This document shows positions 11,576-20,897 of a DNA stretch of 64,000 bases, piece by piece; the first letter of the stretch is position 1; each line of letters opens with the position of its first letter. Made by a program: the position numbers and the translations under genes. This DNA comes from Cotesia glomerata. Taxonomy: Eukaryota; Arthropoda; Insecta; Hymenoptera; Braconidae. Below the pieces are notes generated by a model that had not been told where the DNA came from, ran no database searches, and worked only from the letters and a program-made list of their open reading frames with translations. Location: NCBI RefSeq assembly GCF_020080835.1, contig NC_058167.1:1398768-1462767 (forward strand). Direction: 5' to 3'.

Positions 11576-12608
11576 CAGACAGAAGAGACGGATGCCTTAG
11601 AAGACAGTTTTAAGAAACCACTTTGTTCCTGTTCGACAGTCACACGAGGAGAAGCATTGATGATGACATTGGCATTAGGAGCCGAAGAGTCGCTTACATG
11701 GAAAAGTATAATTGCAATTTTATCATTGATTAATACTTTGTTTCAAGATGATGTGGTTCCTGCATCGAAGTACAAATTACTTAAGACAGTAAAACTCAAC
11801 GAAGAAATTCTTACATATCATATTTTTTGCACTGATTGCCATAATTACTTTGGAGCTAGAAATAAATTTAACAAGGAAGAATTTAAATGTGAAGTGTGTA
11901 TAGATGATAAAAAATCTCCAGATGTAAATTATTTTTTAACATTTGGTGTTGCTGCACAATTAAAAACAATATTAGAAGATGAAGAAGTTCAAGAAGCCGT
12001 AATGGAGAGTCTTAAAACTAAAAATCAGAAATGCAACAATATTCTTCAAAATATGAGTGATGGTGAATTATATCAACAATTGTCAAAGCCGAATAACCCC
12101 CTTTCAGAAGAGTATAATTTATCGTATACCTTCAATACCGATGGCTGTCAACCATCTAAATCAAGTAAAGTTTCTATTTGGCCCATATATGCGTGTATTA
12201 ATGAACTTCCTCCTAAACTGCAATCAAAACACATGATAATGATAGGCTTATGGGCGGATAAAAGTGAACCAGATATGCTTTTATTTTTGAAGCCATTCGT
12301 GGATGAAATGAATAACTTATCAGAAGTAGGTGTACAATGGAATCTACGACAACAAATAATAACAAGCAAATTTATCCCTATTTGTGCCGTCGTTGATTCG
12401 GTAGCACGATGTAAACTCTTAAATATGAAACAGTACAATGGTACTCATGGTTGCACATTCTGTGAGCATCCAACTGAACGTGTAGGCAACTCCAGAAAAT
12501 TTCCTATGACAATGGTTGTTCCGAAAGAGCGAACAGACGAGTCGATCAAAAAACAAATGGTTCAAGCCGCTCAAAATAAATATGGTAATGATATTATGGG
12601 CGTATGGG
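11576..12608 (+). CDS. tnp2-like transposase, exon 4 (cut by assembly gap)
   Basis: The main transposase exon opens after TTTTCACAG in frame with exons 1-3. It carries paired CxxC motifs (CTDCHNYFG near 11838 and FKCEVCIDDKK near 11890), consistent with zinc binding. Next come FNTDGCQPSKSSKVSIWPIY and a GLWADKSEPDMLLFLKPF stretch, then CAVVDSVARCKLLNMKQYNG and CTFCEHPTERVG. This order (an Asp after a Cys pair, then SxWP, GLW, a D/R segment and a CxxC zinc finger) is that of tnp2/Transposase_21-type enzymes of the CACTA group, which cut and rejoin DNA at element ends. The reading stops at the 100-N gap. Its last 276 bp are repeated at 14066-14341, where the protein continues. Superfamily assignment is from motif memory; no search was run. 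Confidence 0.7.
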
Positions 12609-12708
12609 NNNNNNNNNNNNNNNNNNNNNNNNNNNNNNNNNNNNNNNNNNNNNNNNNNNNNNNNNNNNNNNNNNNNNNNNNNNNNNNNNNNNNNNNNNNN
12701 NNNNNNNN
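12609..12708. other. Assembly gap (100 N) inside the transposase exon
   Basis: Exactly 100 N. The sequence to its right is not the continuation of the exon but a copy of the BEN-gene region. Confidence 0.98.
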
Positions 12709-14065
12709 TACTTATTATATTGTTATAAATTTATGTTTTTATTTATTATCAACCTGAATATATCAGGTAATATGTATAACCTTAAATATAATTACATGTA
12801 TGCATATATATTTGTACAGCTAGAGTACATCTTTTGAATGATTTAAAGAGTAATACAAAAAACTTGAAAATTGAATCTTTTTCCACAAATCATCAATTTA
12901 AGTGCAATTAAGTAAGTTTTATTCATTAAGTGAAAGGTTCACATCAAAAGTATATTTATTCATTAACTTATTTTTCATTTATAAAGACTTAGATCAAAGA
13001 ATAATTATTTAGGATTAGAATTAACTAATTTTTTTATATTTTAGATTATTTTTTATTATTTAATAATAATTCAAACGACTTATTGAACAATAACACTGTA
13101 ATTCTCTAAATATATATATTATATTGCAACAGAGTATGACGGTAAAGAACATTTAATAATTATTTAGATTAGAACTAACTTATGTTTTATATTTTAGATT
13201 ATTTTTTTTATTATTTAATAATAATTCAAACGACTTATTGAATAATAACACTCTCTAATTCTCTAAATGCTTATAAATACATATATATTATATTGCAACA
13301 GAGTATCACTTCAAACAACATTTAAAATGGAAGTTCTAAAAACTATTGATTAGAATTTTTTTTTTTTGCGACTTGAATAGCATTGTCCAGATATTTATTG
13401 ACAGTCGCTTCTTTTTACTTACTTTATTGAATGTTTCCTTTTTGAGAGTAATTCTGTTGTTCTAAATAATAGCAGATGAGTGTGTTTGCAGCAGTTCTTT
13501 TTTCGAGGTGTTAACTGATTACGACCTGTCGTGTTTTTCTGTGTGTGCGTACTACTTTGCACGAGAGAGTTTCCACACACCCCATATAGCATGAGACATT
13601 ATTCGGATGAATTTAGCGGGTGTCTTTGCATCCAAATGCTGCACGCGAATCGCTACTTGGAATTAGTAATAATCGTCTCCAACATTGAACACATCGTGAT
13701 CTAAATTGTAATACGGATCATAAACGCTGTTGCCGTTGATGCTGTTGTTGTTGTTGCTGGAGGTAGTTGCTGTTGTTGTTGCGATAGATTTCGGGCTGTT
13801 GTTGCTGTTGTTGTTGACGCAGTTGCTGCTCTACTTGACCGAGTTTTTTCCGCGCAGTAGCTGCATCTAATCTCGATTTTTGAACTTCACGTCTTAAGTT
13901 GAAAATTTCTTCATCTTTCTTTTTTAGGTCTTCCTTTAAACGTCGAACTAATTGATTTGAATTTGAATTCTAAACATAAAATACGTTAATGAAATATCTT
14001 TCATTTACATTGCAGAAAAAATCAAATGTAAACAGTAGGTATTAGTTTCCTAGAACTTACAGTTA
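12709..14065 (-). pseudogene. Degraded copy of the BEN-gene 3' region, misplaced
   Basis: This block matches 32807-34125 in the same orientation (BEN exon on the minus strand, coiled-coil/polyQ codons, then the intron ending at the 57-bp exon). Against both better copies (33423-34025 and 58169-58765) it has many single- and few-base insertions scattered through it, for example in the Thr-Gly-Arg and polyQ regions. The BEN frame is therefore broken repeatedly. It runs directly into the duplicated transposase sequence at 14066. Small random indels and the gap at one edge suggest poorly corrected filler sequence rather than natural decay, though a real truncated copy cannot be ruled out. Confidence 0.6.
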
Positions 14066-15522
14066 TACAATGGAATCTACGACAACAAATAATAACAAGC
14101 AAATTTATCCCTATTTGTGCCGTCGTTGATTCGGTAGCACGATGTAAACTCTTAAATATGAAACAGTACAATGGTACTCATAGTTGCACATTCTGTGAGC
14201 ATCCAACTGAACGTGTAGGCAACTCCAGAAAATTTCCTATGACAATGGTTGTTCCGAAAGAGCGAACAGACGAGTCGATCAAAAAACAAATGGTTCAAGC
14301 CGCTCAAAATAAATATGGTAATGATATTATGGGCGTATGGGGACCATCGGCGTTAATGAATTTGAATTATTTTAATATCGTCGATGGAATGTCACCCGAT
14401 TATATGCATGCTATATTATTAGGAGTAATAAAGCAACATAGCCAAATTCTGTTTACTGCATTCGGTGAAGATTACTATGTTGGAAACCCGAATCAACTAG
14501 AAGCATTGAATATAAAATTGTTAAGCTTTAAACATCCAACTTGTATCACTCGATCTCCCAGATCATTATATGAAAGAGAAATGTGGAAGGCTACAGAGTG
14601 GCGATCATGGCTTCTTTTTTATTCACTGATATGTTTCAAGGGGATTCTTCCTAAAAAATATTTAGACCACCTAGCTTTACTGGTGGAGGCTCTTCATATC
14701 TTATTATCAGACAAAATGAATAATGATGAAATGGACAGGGCGGACTCTTTAATATTAAGATATGTAGTAACGTATGAAGAATATTTTGGCAAAGAAGCAA
14801 TGACCTATAATATTCACTTATTATTACACATAGTGAAAAGTGTTCGAAAGTTAGGACCATTGCTATGTCACAATACATTCGTTTTTGAGAGTGAAAATCA
14901 TTTCTTACTGAAACTACAAAAGAGTCCTACTAATATTGCCATTCAGATTGCCCGGCGTTATTTGTTTGAAAAAGCATTATCACCACTACAGAAAAAAATT
15001 CATGTAAGTGAACCATTTTTGAAATTTTGTGGAAAGAATTTGACAGGACGATTAAAAAACTTTTTTGAAGTCGACGGCTGTATTCTCATTGGAAAGGGTA
15101 AAGAATATTATTTGAATGATAATGAGCGAAACCTTTTGAACAGAATAGATAACTGTAAGTGTTTTAATAGATTCATCTACAATAGCAAAAGATATACTTC
15201 ACAAAATTATCGTTCATGTGAAAAAATAGACGACTCTGTGGTATTATTAAAAAATGGCCGGATTGGTATCATTAAAAATATTTGTTATTTTGATTTGCAT
15301 GAAACGGAGAAAAAAATGTATATTTTTTACGAAGAAGTGATCAGATTAGGAAAGTATTTTCATTCATCTAAACATGTGACAGTCAACAGCATTGAAGAGT
15401 GTATAATCACTAAAAATTTACAAATTTGTGAAGCAAATATGATCCTACAACCTTGTATGTTGACATCTGTAGAGAATAAGCAGTATGTGATTTTCATACC
15501 ACAAGGGTGTTATGGAGATTAA
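14066..15522 (+). CDS. tnp2-like transposase, C-terminal half
   Basis: The first 276 bp repeat 12333-12608 with one visible base change (Gly to Ser in GTHxC), and then the frame continues uninterrupted to a stop at 15522. Readable motifs are CTFCEHPTERVG, a WGPSALMNLNYFNIVDGMSP stretch with DYMHAILLGVIKQ (the acidic/His region typical of tnp2 enzymes), CITRSPRSLYEREMWKATEW, and a C-terminal region with HLLLHIVKSVRKLGPLLCHN and FESENHFLLKL. Together with 4375-12608 this would give one near-complete transposase of roughly 930 residues if the duplicated block is counted once. The 3' end is followed by the foldback MITE at 15633 and then by the element's subterminal region. Confidence 0.7.
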
Positions 15523-15632
15523 AGAAAACAACGTAGAAACATAAAGAACTAGGTCAAAAGAATCTACAATTTTTCTGTTAGATAAATATATTGTTAGGAT
15601 GAATGTACAAGAAAATAAAGAATATAAGTTAA

Positions 15633-16362
15633 GGGGGAACACCACTGTGACGATCGAAAAAAAAGGGTGATTTTCGCGAATTTTTTTGACAGGGAAAATA
15701 AAGGAATTTGAGGATCGGATTTTTTTTATTTCATTAAGGGTACATTAAAGATTATTACCGTAAATTTTTATTAAAAAATATTTAATTATTACAAAGTTAT
15801 TAACATTCTCGTAGAGCACTAGAAAAAATTTCCCCCTCCATGGTCAGTTCGAAAACTCAAAAACGGATCATCTGAAAATAAAAACCCAAATTGCTTTTCA
15901 ATTAGTAACGATGTAATTATCATCGCACGTAGGGAATTTTCAAAATTTGAATTTTAAAAAAAATGGCGGCTGATTGAAAATTTTCTCACTATTCTTGCTT
16001 TTTTTTTTTGTTTTAACCCGGCTAAAAAAATCTTTAAAATGAAAATTTTTCAAATTCCGTACTTGTAACGATAACTACATCCTTACTGATTAAAAAGCAA
16101 TTAGAGTTTTTATTTTCAGATGATCTGTTTTTGAGTTACTGAACCGACCGTGGAGGGGGGAAATTTTCTCCAGTGCTCGACGAGATTGTTAATAACTTGG
16201 TAATAATTAAATATTTTTTAATGAAAATGTAGAGTAATAATCTTTAATGTACCCTTAACAAAATAAAAAAAAAAACCCGATTCTCAAATTCTTTTATTTT
16301 CCCTGTAAAAAAAATTCCCGAAAATCACCTCTTTTTATCGATCGTCACAGTGGTGTTCCCCC
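15633..16362. mobile_element. 730-bp TTAA-flanked foldback MITE
   Basis: The ends GGGGGAACACCACTGTGACG and CGTCACAGTGGTGTTCCCCC are perfect inverted repeats flanked by TTAA on both sides (15629-15632 and 16363-16366). The inner sequence is also palindromic along its length: the GATCATCTGAAAATAAAAAC block recurs inverted near 16110, and the CTCCATGGTC region recurs inverted near 16150. A TTAA duplication fits piggyBac or Kolobok-type transposases. It encodes nothing and sits just downstream of the transposase stop codon. Confidence 0.85.
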
Positions 16363-16382
16363 TTAATTTATTAGAAACAATA

Positions 16383-17300
16383 TCCATGTAAAAAAAAATA
16401 GTCTTAAAATTGTCGTTCGTTGAAGATCTTAAACGTAACATAAACTAAGACTATTTTAAGACTCTTTTAAGATGCCAAAAAAAAATTGCGAGAGCAGATT
16501 TTTGAAAATTTGGTTCTCGAATTTGTTGTGAAAATTAATTTTTAGACATTTTTTAGACGATTTTGCGACTTTCTAACCGCATTATTTTTGAGTAAGGTGT
16601 TTTTAAATTGAATTTAAATCTGTTAAAAAATTATCTGACAATTTTAAGACTTTTTTAAGACGTTCTGTTTTAATGTTCCGGGGCTCTGTCGCTGTTAGCC
16701 CATCTTAAAATAGTCTAAATTTTTTTTTTAAGATTTTTTTAAGACTAATTTAAGATAATTTAAAGACGCTCCATAATAATTTTCCAGAGCTGTAACTGTG
16801 ATGTCATCTGAAAATAGCCTAAAAATTTTTTAATATTTATTTTTTTTATTTTTTCAAGACAATTTTAGGATTTTTTTAAGATTATTTTAAGATCTGAGTC
16901 TTAAATAATTTTTAAATAGTCTGAAAAAAATTAAATAGTCTGAAAAAGTCATTTACACTTAAAACTTGAGTGAATTTCGTGAAAGCTCATAAGTTGGTTA
17001 AATGCAATCAATACAAAATGAAAAAATTTTTGGCTTTGCACATTGTAAACTTGATGTTATTAAATTCCGTTAAATTGTATACTATGAACTAGTTCGGTTA
17101 CTTTTTTATAATTTGTTTGACTTCTTTATTATAAATGTTTTAATTTTGCAGTAAAAATGTAATCCTATTTATGCATTTTATTTAGGTGTGCGTTATTTTA
17201 GATCTGTAATATAATATATTTACGTCAAAATGTTTCTATTTATCTATTATAAAATTAGAACGTTCGGCCTCATAGTAAGGCTTATAAATCTAATAAATAA
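16383..17300. repeat. Subterminal region with degenerate AAGACT/TTTTAAGA motifs
   Basis: The sequence is dominated by imperfect copies of TTAAGACT, TTTTTTAAGA and their complements. Similar motifs crowd the last 300 bp of the element (17600-17870). CACTA-type elements carry short subterminal repeats bound by their transposase; that function is inferred here. No coding capacity. Confidence 0.45.
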
Positions 17301-17452
17301 TTCTTTGATCTAAACCTTTCACTTAATGAATAAAACTTACTTAATTGCATAAATTGATGATTTGTGGAAAAAGATTCAATTTTCATTTTTGTATTACTAT
17401 TTAAATTTTTCCAAAGATGTACTCTAACTGTACAAATATATATGCATACATG

Positions 17453-17521
<69 letters not shown>

Positions 17522-17894
17522 TGATGTATTAAGACTGATAATAAATAAAACACATAAATTTATAACAATATAATAAGTATTTAAATATTTTTTACCATTT
17601 AGAGCATCATTACTTAATAAGTCTTCTTAATCCTTTAAAACTCTTGTAGAGTAAATTTTTTGCCTACATTTTTTTTTCTGAAAAATTATAAATAAGTCTT
17701 TTAAACTCTTTAGAACTCTTACTGAAAGTCCGAAATTTCAGGGAACATTTGATTTTTTCAGAGTTTTGAAGAGTTTGTAAGACTTATTCACTCTTTTCAG
17801 GACTTACTTAAGGACGGCAAGACTTTCAAAATGTCTTCTGCAGAGTTTTGAAGACTTTCTAAGAGATTTTTCAGCAAATTATTTCCACAAGGGT
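17300..17894. mobile_element. 3' terminal region of the tnp2-like transposon
   Basis: This stretch is near-identical to 59100-59707 and, inverted, to 32492-33100. All three share the terminus CCACAAGGGT (or ACCCTTGTGG), after which the sequences diverge, so that is the element end. Here the end lies inside the integrase gene of the provirus. The terminus does not begin with the classical CACTA. A (TA)n tract (17456-17517) sits within it. Confidence 0.75.
17456..17517. repeat. (TA)n microsatellite
   Basis: About 60 bp of TA dinucleotides; the other two copies of this region have only short TA runs at the same place, so it expanded in this copy. Confidence 0.9.
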
Positions 17895-19054
17895 TCACTG
17901 TAAAATGCTCCTTCAATTGGCTGATCCTGGTAATCTACAAGTTTGTACGTCGTTGGATTCGTATTCTCCACCTTGTTTATTGTAAATATTTCAGTTGTCC
18001 AGTTTGCTGTGTAACCTTTTTCGAACAAATTTTTATACTTGCTTATTCTTACTTTATCTCCAACTTTAAATTTATTTTTTTTAAGTAATTTTTTTCTCAG
18101 CGTAGTAAGAGGTTGGTAAATACTCTTCTTCAAGTCTTGTTCATTATCAACAGTTACATCTGCTGGTTTCATTTTTATTGTTCTATGTTTAGTGTTGTTG
18201 TAAGTATTCACTAAATCATCAATCATGTTGATCCACTTATAAGTTCCACGAGCAGTGAATTTTCGCCACATATTAGTTTTAAGTGTTCTATTAAATCTTT
18301 CACATATGGATGCTTTCAAATTACTAAATGTTGAGTACATATTAATTTTATACTTTTTCATAAGATTACGGAATTCTTGATTATAAAATTCTTTGCCTTG
18401 GTCAACATGCAGATTTTTTGGAATTCTTCCATGTTTTAATATAGAATCCATTGCTCTGGTTACATCATTAGCACTTTTATTTTTTATAGGTACAGCCCAA
18501 GCGTACTTGGAAAATATATCAATCACTGTTAGTAAATATTTATAATTATTATTTACTTTTGAATAAGGAATCATTTCAACTAAATCAGCTTGCCAAGTCT
18601 CATCAAGTTCTCGAATATCAACATGACGGCGTTGATAATTTTTACGAGCTGGTCTGTGAAGTTCATATGCTATTACCGATTTTTTATCTTCCATTTTTTT
18701 TCCTAATTCTTCTTGTTTCGGTTTCTTTCTTTTTAATTCTTGATTTTCTTTTTTCAACAAATCAAGAGAAGTCCTCAATGATACAACTTCTGAATGTAAA
18801 TGGGAAATAATTTCTAATTGATCTTCTCTTATAGTCCTCTCTAATGAAGATAATTCTTTATTTATAAAATCACGCATAAATTTCAATGTTATTACATCAT
18901 TATCTTTCACTGGTTCTCCAACTTCACATAATCTTTTGTTTTCTAAATCAAATTGCCCATCAGAATTTATTTTAAATCCTCTTCCTGGAGCTCCTGGAGG
19001 CCCACTAACAACTGCTACCGCTTTCAAAGAACGTCCAAATATATCAATACTCAT
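17879..19054 (-). CDS. Polinton-type integrase fused to a fibre-like N-terminus
   Basis: This 391-residue protein has two parts. Residues ~1-130 start MSIDIFGR and carry GPPGAPGRGFKINSDGQFDL, NKRLCEVGEPV and a long coiled coil (FINKELSSLERTIRED onward), as in trimeric fibre-like virion proteins. From ~residue 130 (YELHRPARKNYQRR) it is a retroviral-type integrase core. The first Asp is in TWQADLVEM, the second in HVDQGKEFYN, and the Glu in ASICERFNRTLK, followed by a C-terminal KFKVGDKVRI chromo/SH3-like segment. Polinton/Maverick and adintovirus integrases insert the element's linear DNA into the host genome. The usual N-terminal part before HRPAR is missing. The last residues (PLWK and stop) are encoded by the inserted transposon terminus, so the C-terminus is truncated. 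Start: first ATG, conserved-looking for fibre genes. Confidence 0.85.
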   Translation of the reverse strand: MSIDIFGRSLKAVAVVSGPPGAPGRGFKINSDGQFDLENKRLCEVGEPVKDNDVITLKFMRDFINKELSSLERTIREDQLEIISHLHSEVVSLRTSLDLLKKENQELKRKKPKQEELGKKMEDKKSVIAYELHRPARKNYQRRHVDIRELDETWQADLVEMIPYSKVNNNYKYLLTVIDIFSKYAWAVPIKNKSANDVTRAMDSILKHGRIPKNLHVDQGKEFYNQEFRNLMKKYKINMYSTFSNLKASICERFNRTLKTNMWRKFTARGTYKWINMIDDLVNTYNNTKHRTIKMKPADVTVDNEQDLKKSIYQPLTTLRKKLLKKNKFKVGDKVRISKYKNLFEKGYTANWTTEIFTINKVENTNPTTYKLVDYQDQPIEGAFYSEPLWK

Positions 19055-19123
19055 TTTTTTTTTTATTGTTCAGTTCACTTCAACAGTTCACAAACTAATG
19101 GTGAAATTTCTGAAATATTACTT

Positions 19124-20050
19124 CTAATATATAATTTCAGCCTCTCTTAATTCTTCAATAATCAAAATAATTTCATTAGTATGACTGGTATTACCAGCTG
19201 ATTGAGAGGCCATTAATAGGCGTAATCTTTCAACCAGTTCATTAGGATCATCCCAGTATACATAATCCATATTTCTATTTTTCTTTTTTACTATCATGTG
19301 GCTAGGTAAACCTCCACCTTTCGAAAAGTTTGGATGTCTTTTTGCTAGGAATTCAACAACATAATTTTGGAACTTGGGTGACGGATCATTGAAAATACTT
19401 GTATTCGGCTTGTAATTTTTCCAATACATATTCGTTCTTTCAACAATATCTAAGTAGTATTTCTTATCATTCTGTGTTACTACAGAATCTTGAGGATCTT
19501 TTTTGAATAATAATTCCAATAAACCATGAGTCATGGGATAAACTTTGTCTTGAACATTAATTTCATCTTTGTTGAAATAAATATTTGAATTTCCAATGTA
19601 CATTGCTTTATTTCTTTTGCGAACACCATACCTGAAATCATTCTCTTTGTGATTTCGATTTAATTTTTGTATGTAAGTTTTTAATAAATGATCCGTTTTG
19701 GCAGGAGTACTTGAAGCTAGTGGTTCTGTGGATCGATACTGTCTGTTGCTATTAATGAAACTTTCATCATCAGAGATCAGACTATCAAAGTCATCTGGTT
19801 GTTGGTCTGAGTTTTCATTTTTTGTTTCTTCTTTTATCTCTTTTTTTATATATTCTTGTTTAATTTTCCGCTCTGATGATTCAATAAGAGTTTTCAATGG
19901 TGTGACTATCGGCTTGAACATTTCATCCATGGCTTTTTCAGCTGTATCTTTTCCTAACTTTAAGAGTTTATGTTTGCGTCGGATTGCATCACTTGCCTGG
20001 GAGATTTGATGTAAAACATCCTTTTGTTTTAAAATATCCTCCGACTTCAT
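19124..20050 (-). CDS. DUF8207-like provirus protein
   Basis: A 308-residue protein. The N-terminal third is charged and predicted coiled or disordered (IKQEYIKKEIKEETKNENSD, an acidic DDFDSLISDDESF patch). The C-terminal half is more globular, with YPMTHGLLELLFKKDP, MYWKNYKPNTSIF and a VYWDDPNELVERLRLLMASQ ending. This layout matches the DUF8207 family, common in insect genomes beside Polinton genes; its role is unknown. It lies between the integrase and ATPase genes on the same strand, with 69-bp and 52-bp gaps, as in a viral gene cluster. Family naming is from memory of motifs, without a search. Confidence 0.65.
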   Translation of the reverse strand: MKSEDILKQKDVLHQISQASDAIRRKHKLLKLGKDTAEKAMDEMFKPIVTPLKTLIESSERKIKQEYIKKEIKEETKNENSDQQPDDFDSLISDDESFINSNRQYRSTEPLASSTPAKTDHLLKTYIQKLNRNHKENDFRYGVRKRNKAMYIGNSNIYFNKDEINVQDKVYPMTHGLLELLFKKDPQDSVVTQNDKKYYLDIVERTNMYWKNYKPNTSIFNDPSPKFQNYVVEFLAKRHPNFSKGGGLPSHMIVKKKNRNMDYVYWDDPNELVERLRLLMASQSAGNTSHTNEIILIIEELREAEIIY

Positions 20051-20102
20051 GTTGATTTAACAAACTACTTAACATGTATGATTATTATTTATCCGATACA
20101 GG

Positions 20103-20804
20103 TTAATTTATACTAACGAAACAGTCAAAACCCTTACGATACCTTCCATCATTTAATTCACTGTCTTTGTCAATTACTACAAAGCCATATTTATTATCAT
20201 TCCAGCACGCTGAGCATAAATCCTTGAAAGTATTGTATTGCATGTCAGTATTTACATGATCATCGTAAATGTGTTTTAAATTCATTTCATCTTGTCGAAA
20301 TATAACTAAAAAATTAATATTATCATGAATCAGATGTTTGGGAATGCGTGTATATGTTTGACAGAGATAAAAACTATCGACATTTTCATGTCTACCCATA
20401 CAGAAATAGGCTTTTATATGATCCTGTTTTTCACATGCCACATCATCAAATATCATTAATGAGTTGGGCTTAGCATCTTCAGGTTTTATTACATCTCCAT
20501 GTTCATTGAAAGGAAAAAATCCAATGCCTTCTATAGGTTTTAAAAGTGACTCTAAAAACTTATATTTTGGCTGTTCGAGGGATTTTGAGTAGAGGTAAAT
20601 ATTATCAAATCTCAATCCATTCGAATGTATAATGATGGATAACAAAGCATTCGTCTTTCCACAGTTTGATGGGCCACAAAACACAGCACGTACACTGTTG
20701 GGTAACAGAGAACCGTGTCTTTTAACTTTTTTCAATCCAGTACCTTGAACTATTTGATCAAAATTAGTTACTGGTAATTTAGCTGGTTGATGTTGGAACT
20801 TCAT
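20103..20804 (-). CDS. FtsK/HerA-type genome-packaging ATPase (A32-like)
   Basis: A 233-residue protein with a clear P-loop, FCGPSNCGKTNALL (residues ~43-56), and a Walker B segment, NSLMIFDDVACE (~114-125). A downstream FCMGRHENVDSFYLCQTYTR region contains the sensor-like Gln. Length and motif order match the packaging ATPases of Polintons, adintoviruses and NCLDV A32, which pump viral DNA into preformed capsids. The frame is intact. It is transcribed divergently from the PLA2-domain gene, about 93 bp from that gene's likely start. Confidence 0.88.
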   Translation of the reverse strand: MKFQHQPAKLPVTNFDQIVQGTGLKKVKRHGSLLPNSVRAVFCGPSNCGKTNALLSIIIHSNGLRFDNIYLYSKSLEQPKYKFLESLLKPIEGIGFFPFNEHGDVIKPEDAKPNSLMIFDDVACEKQDHIKAYFCMGRHENVDSFYLCQTYTRIPKHLIHDNINFLVIFRQDEMNLKHIYDDHVNTDMQYNTFKDLCSACWNDNKYGFVVIDKDSELNDGRYRKGFDCFVSIN

Positions 20805-20897
20805 GTTTACAACTCACAGCAGTATCATCAACTCTTTGATTTTTACTATAAGTATAGGCTTTTATACGATTTTTTTATTAGTCATTATGCTACTGTG
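20805..20897. promoter_or_regulatory. Probable bidirectional promoter between ATPase and PLA2 genes
   Basis: A 93-bp spacer between two divergent start codons. It holds AT-rich TATA-like strings (CTATAAGTATAGG, TTTTATACG). It is inferred from gene layout only. Confidence 0.3.

Noticed and set aside
12148..12438. Minus-strand frame in the transposase exon (also 14651-14878)
   Set aside because: Shadow of the plus-strand transposase.
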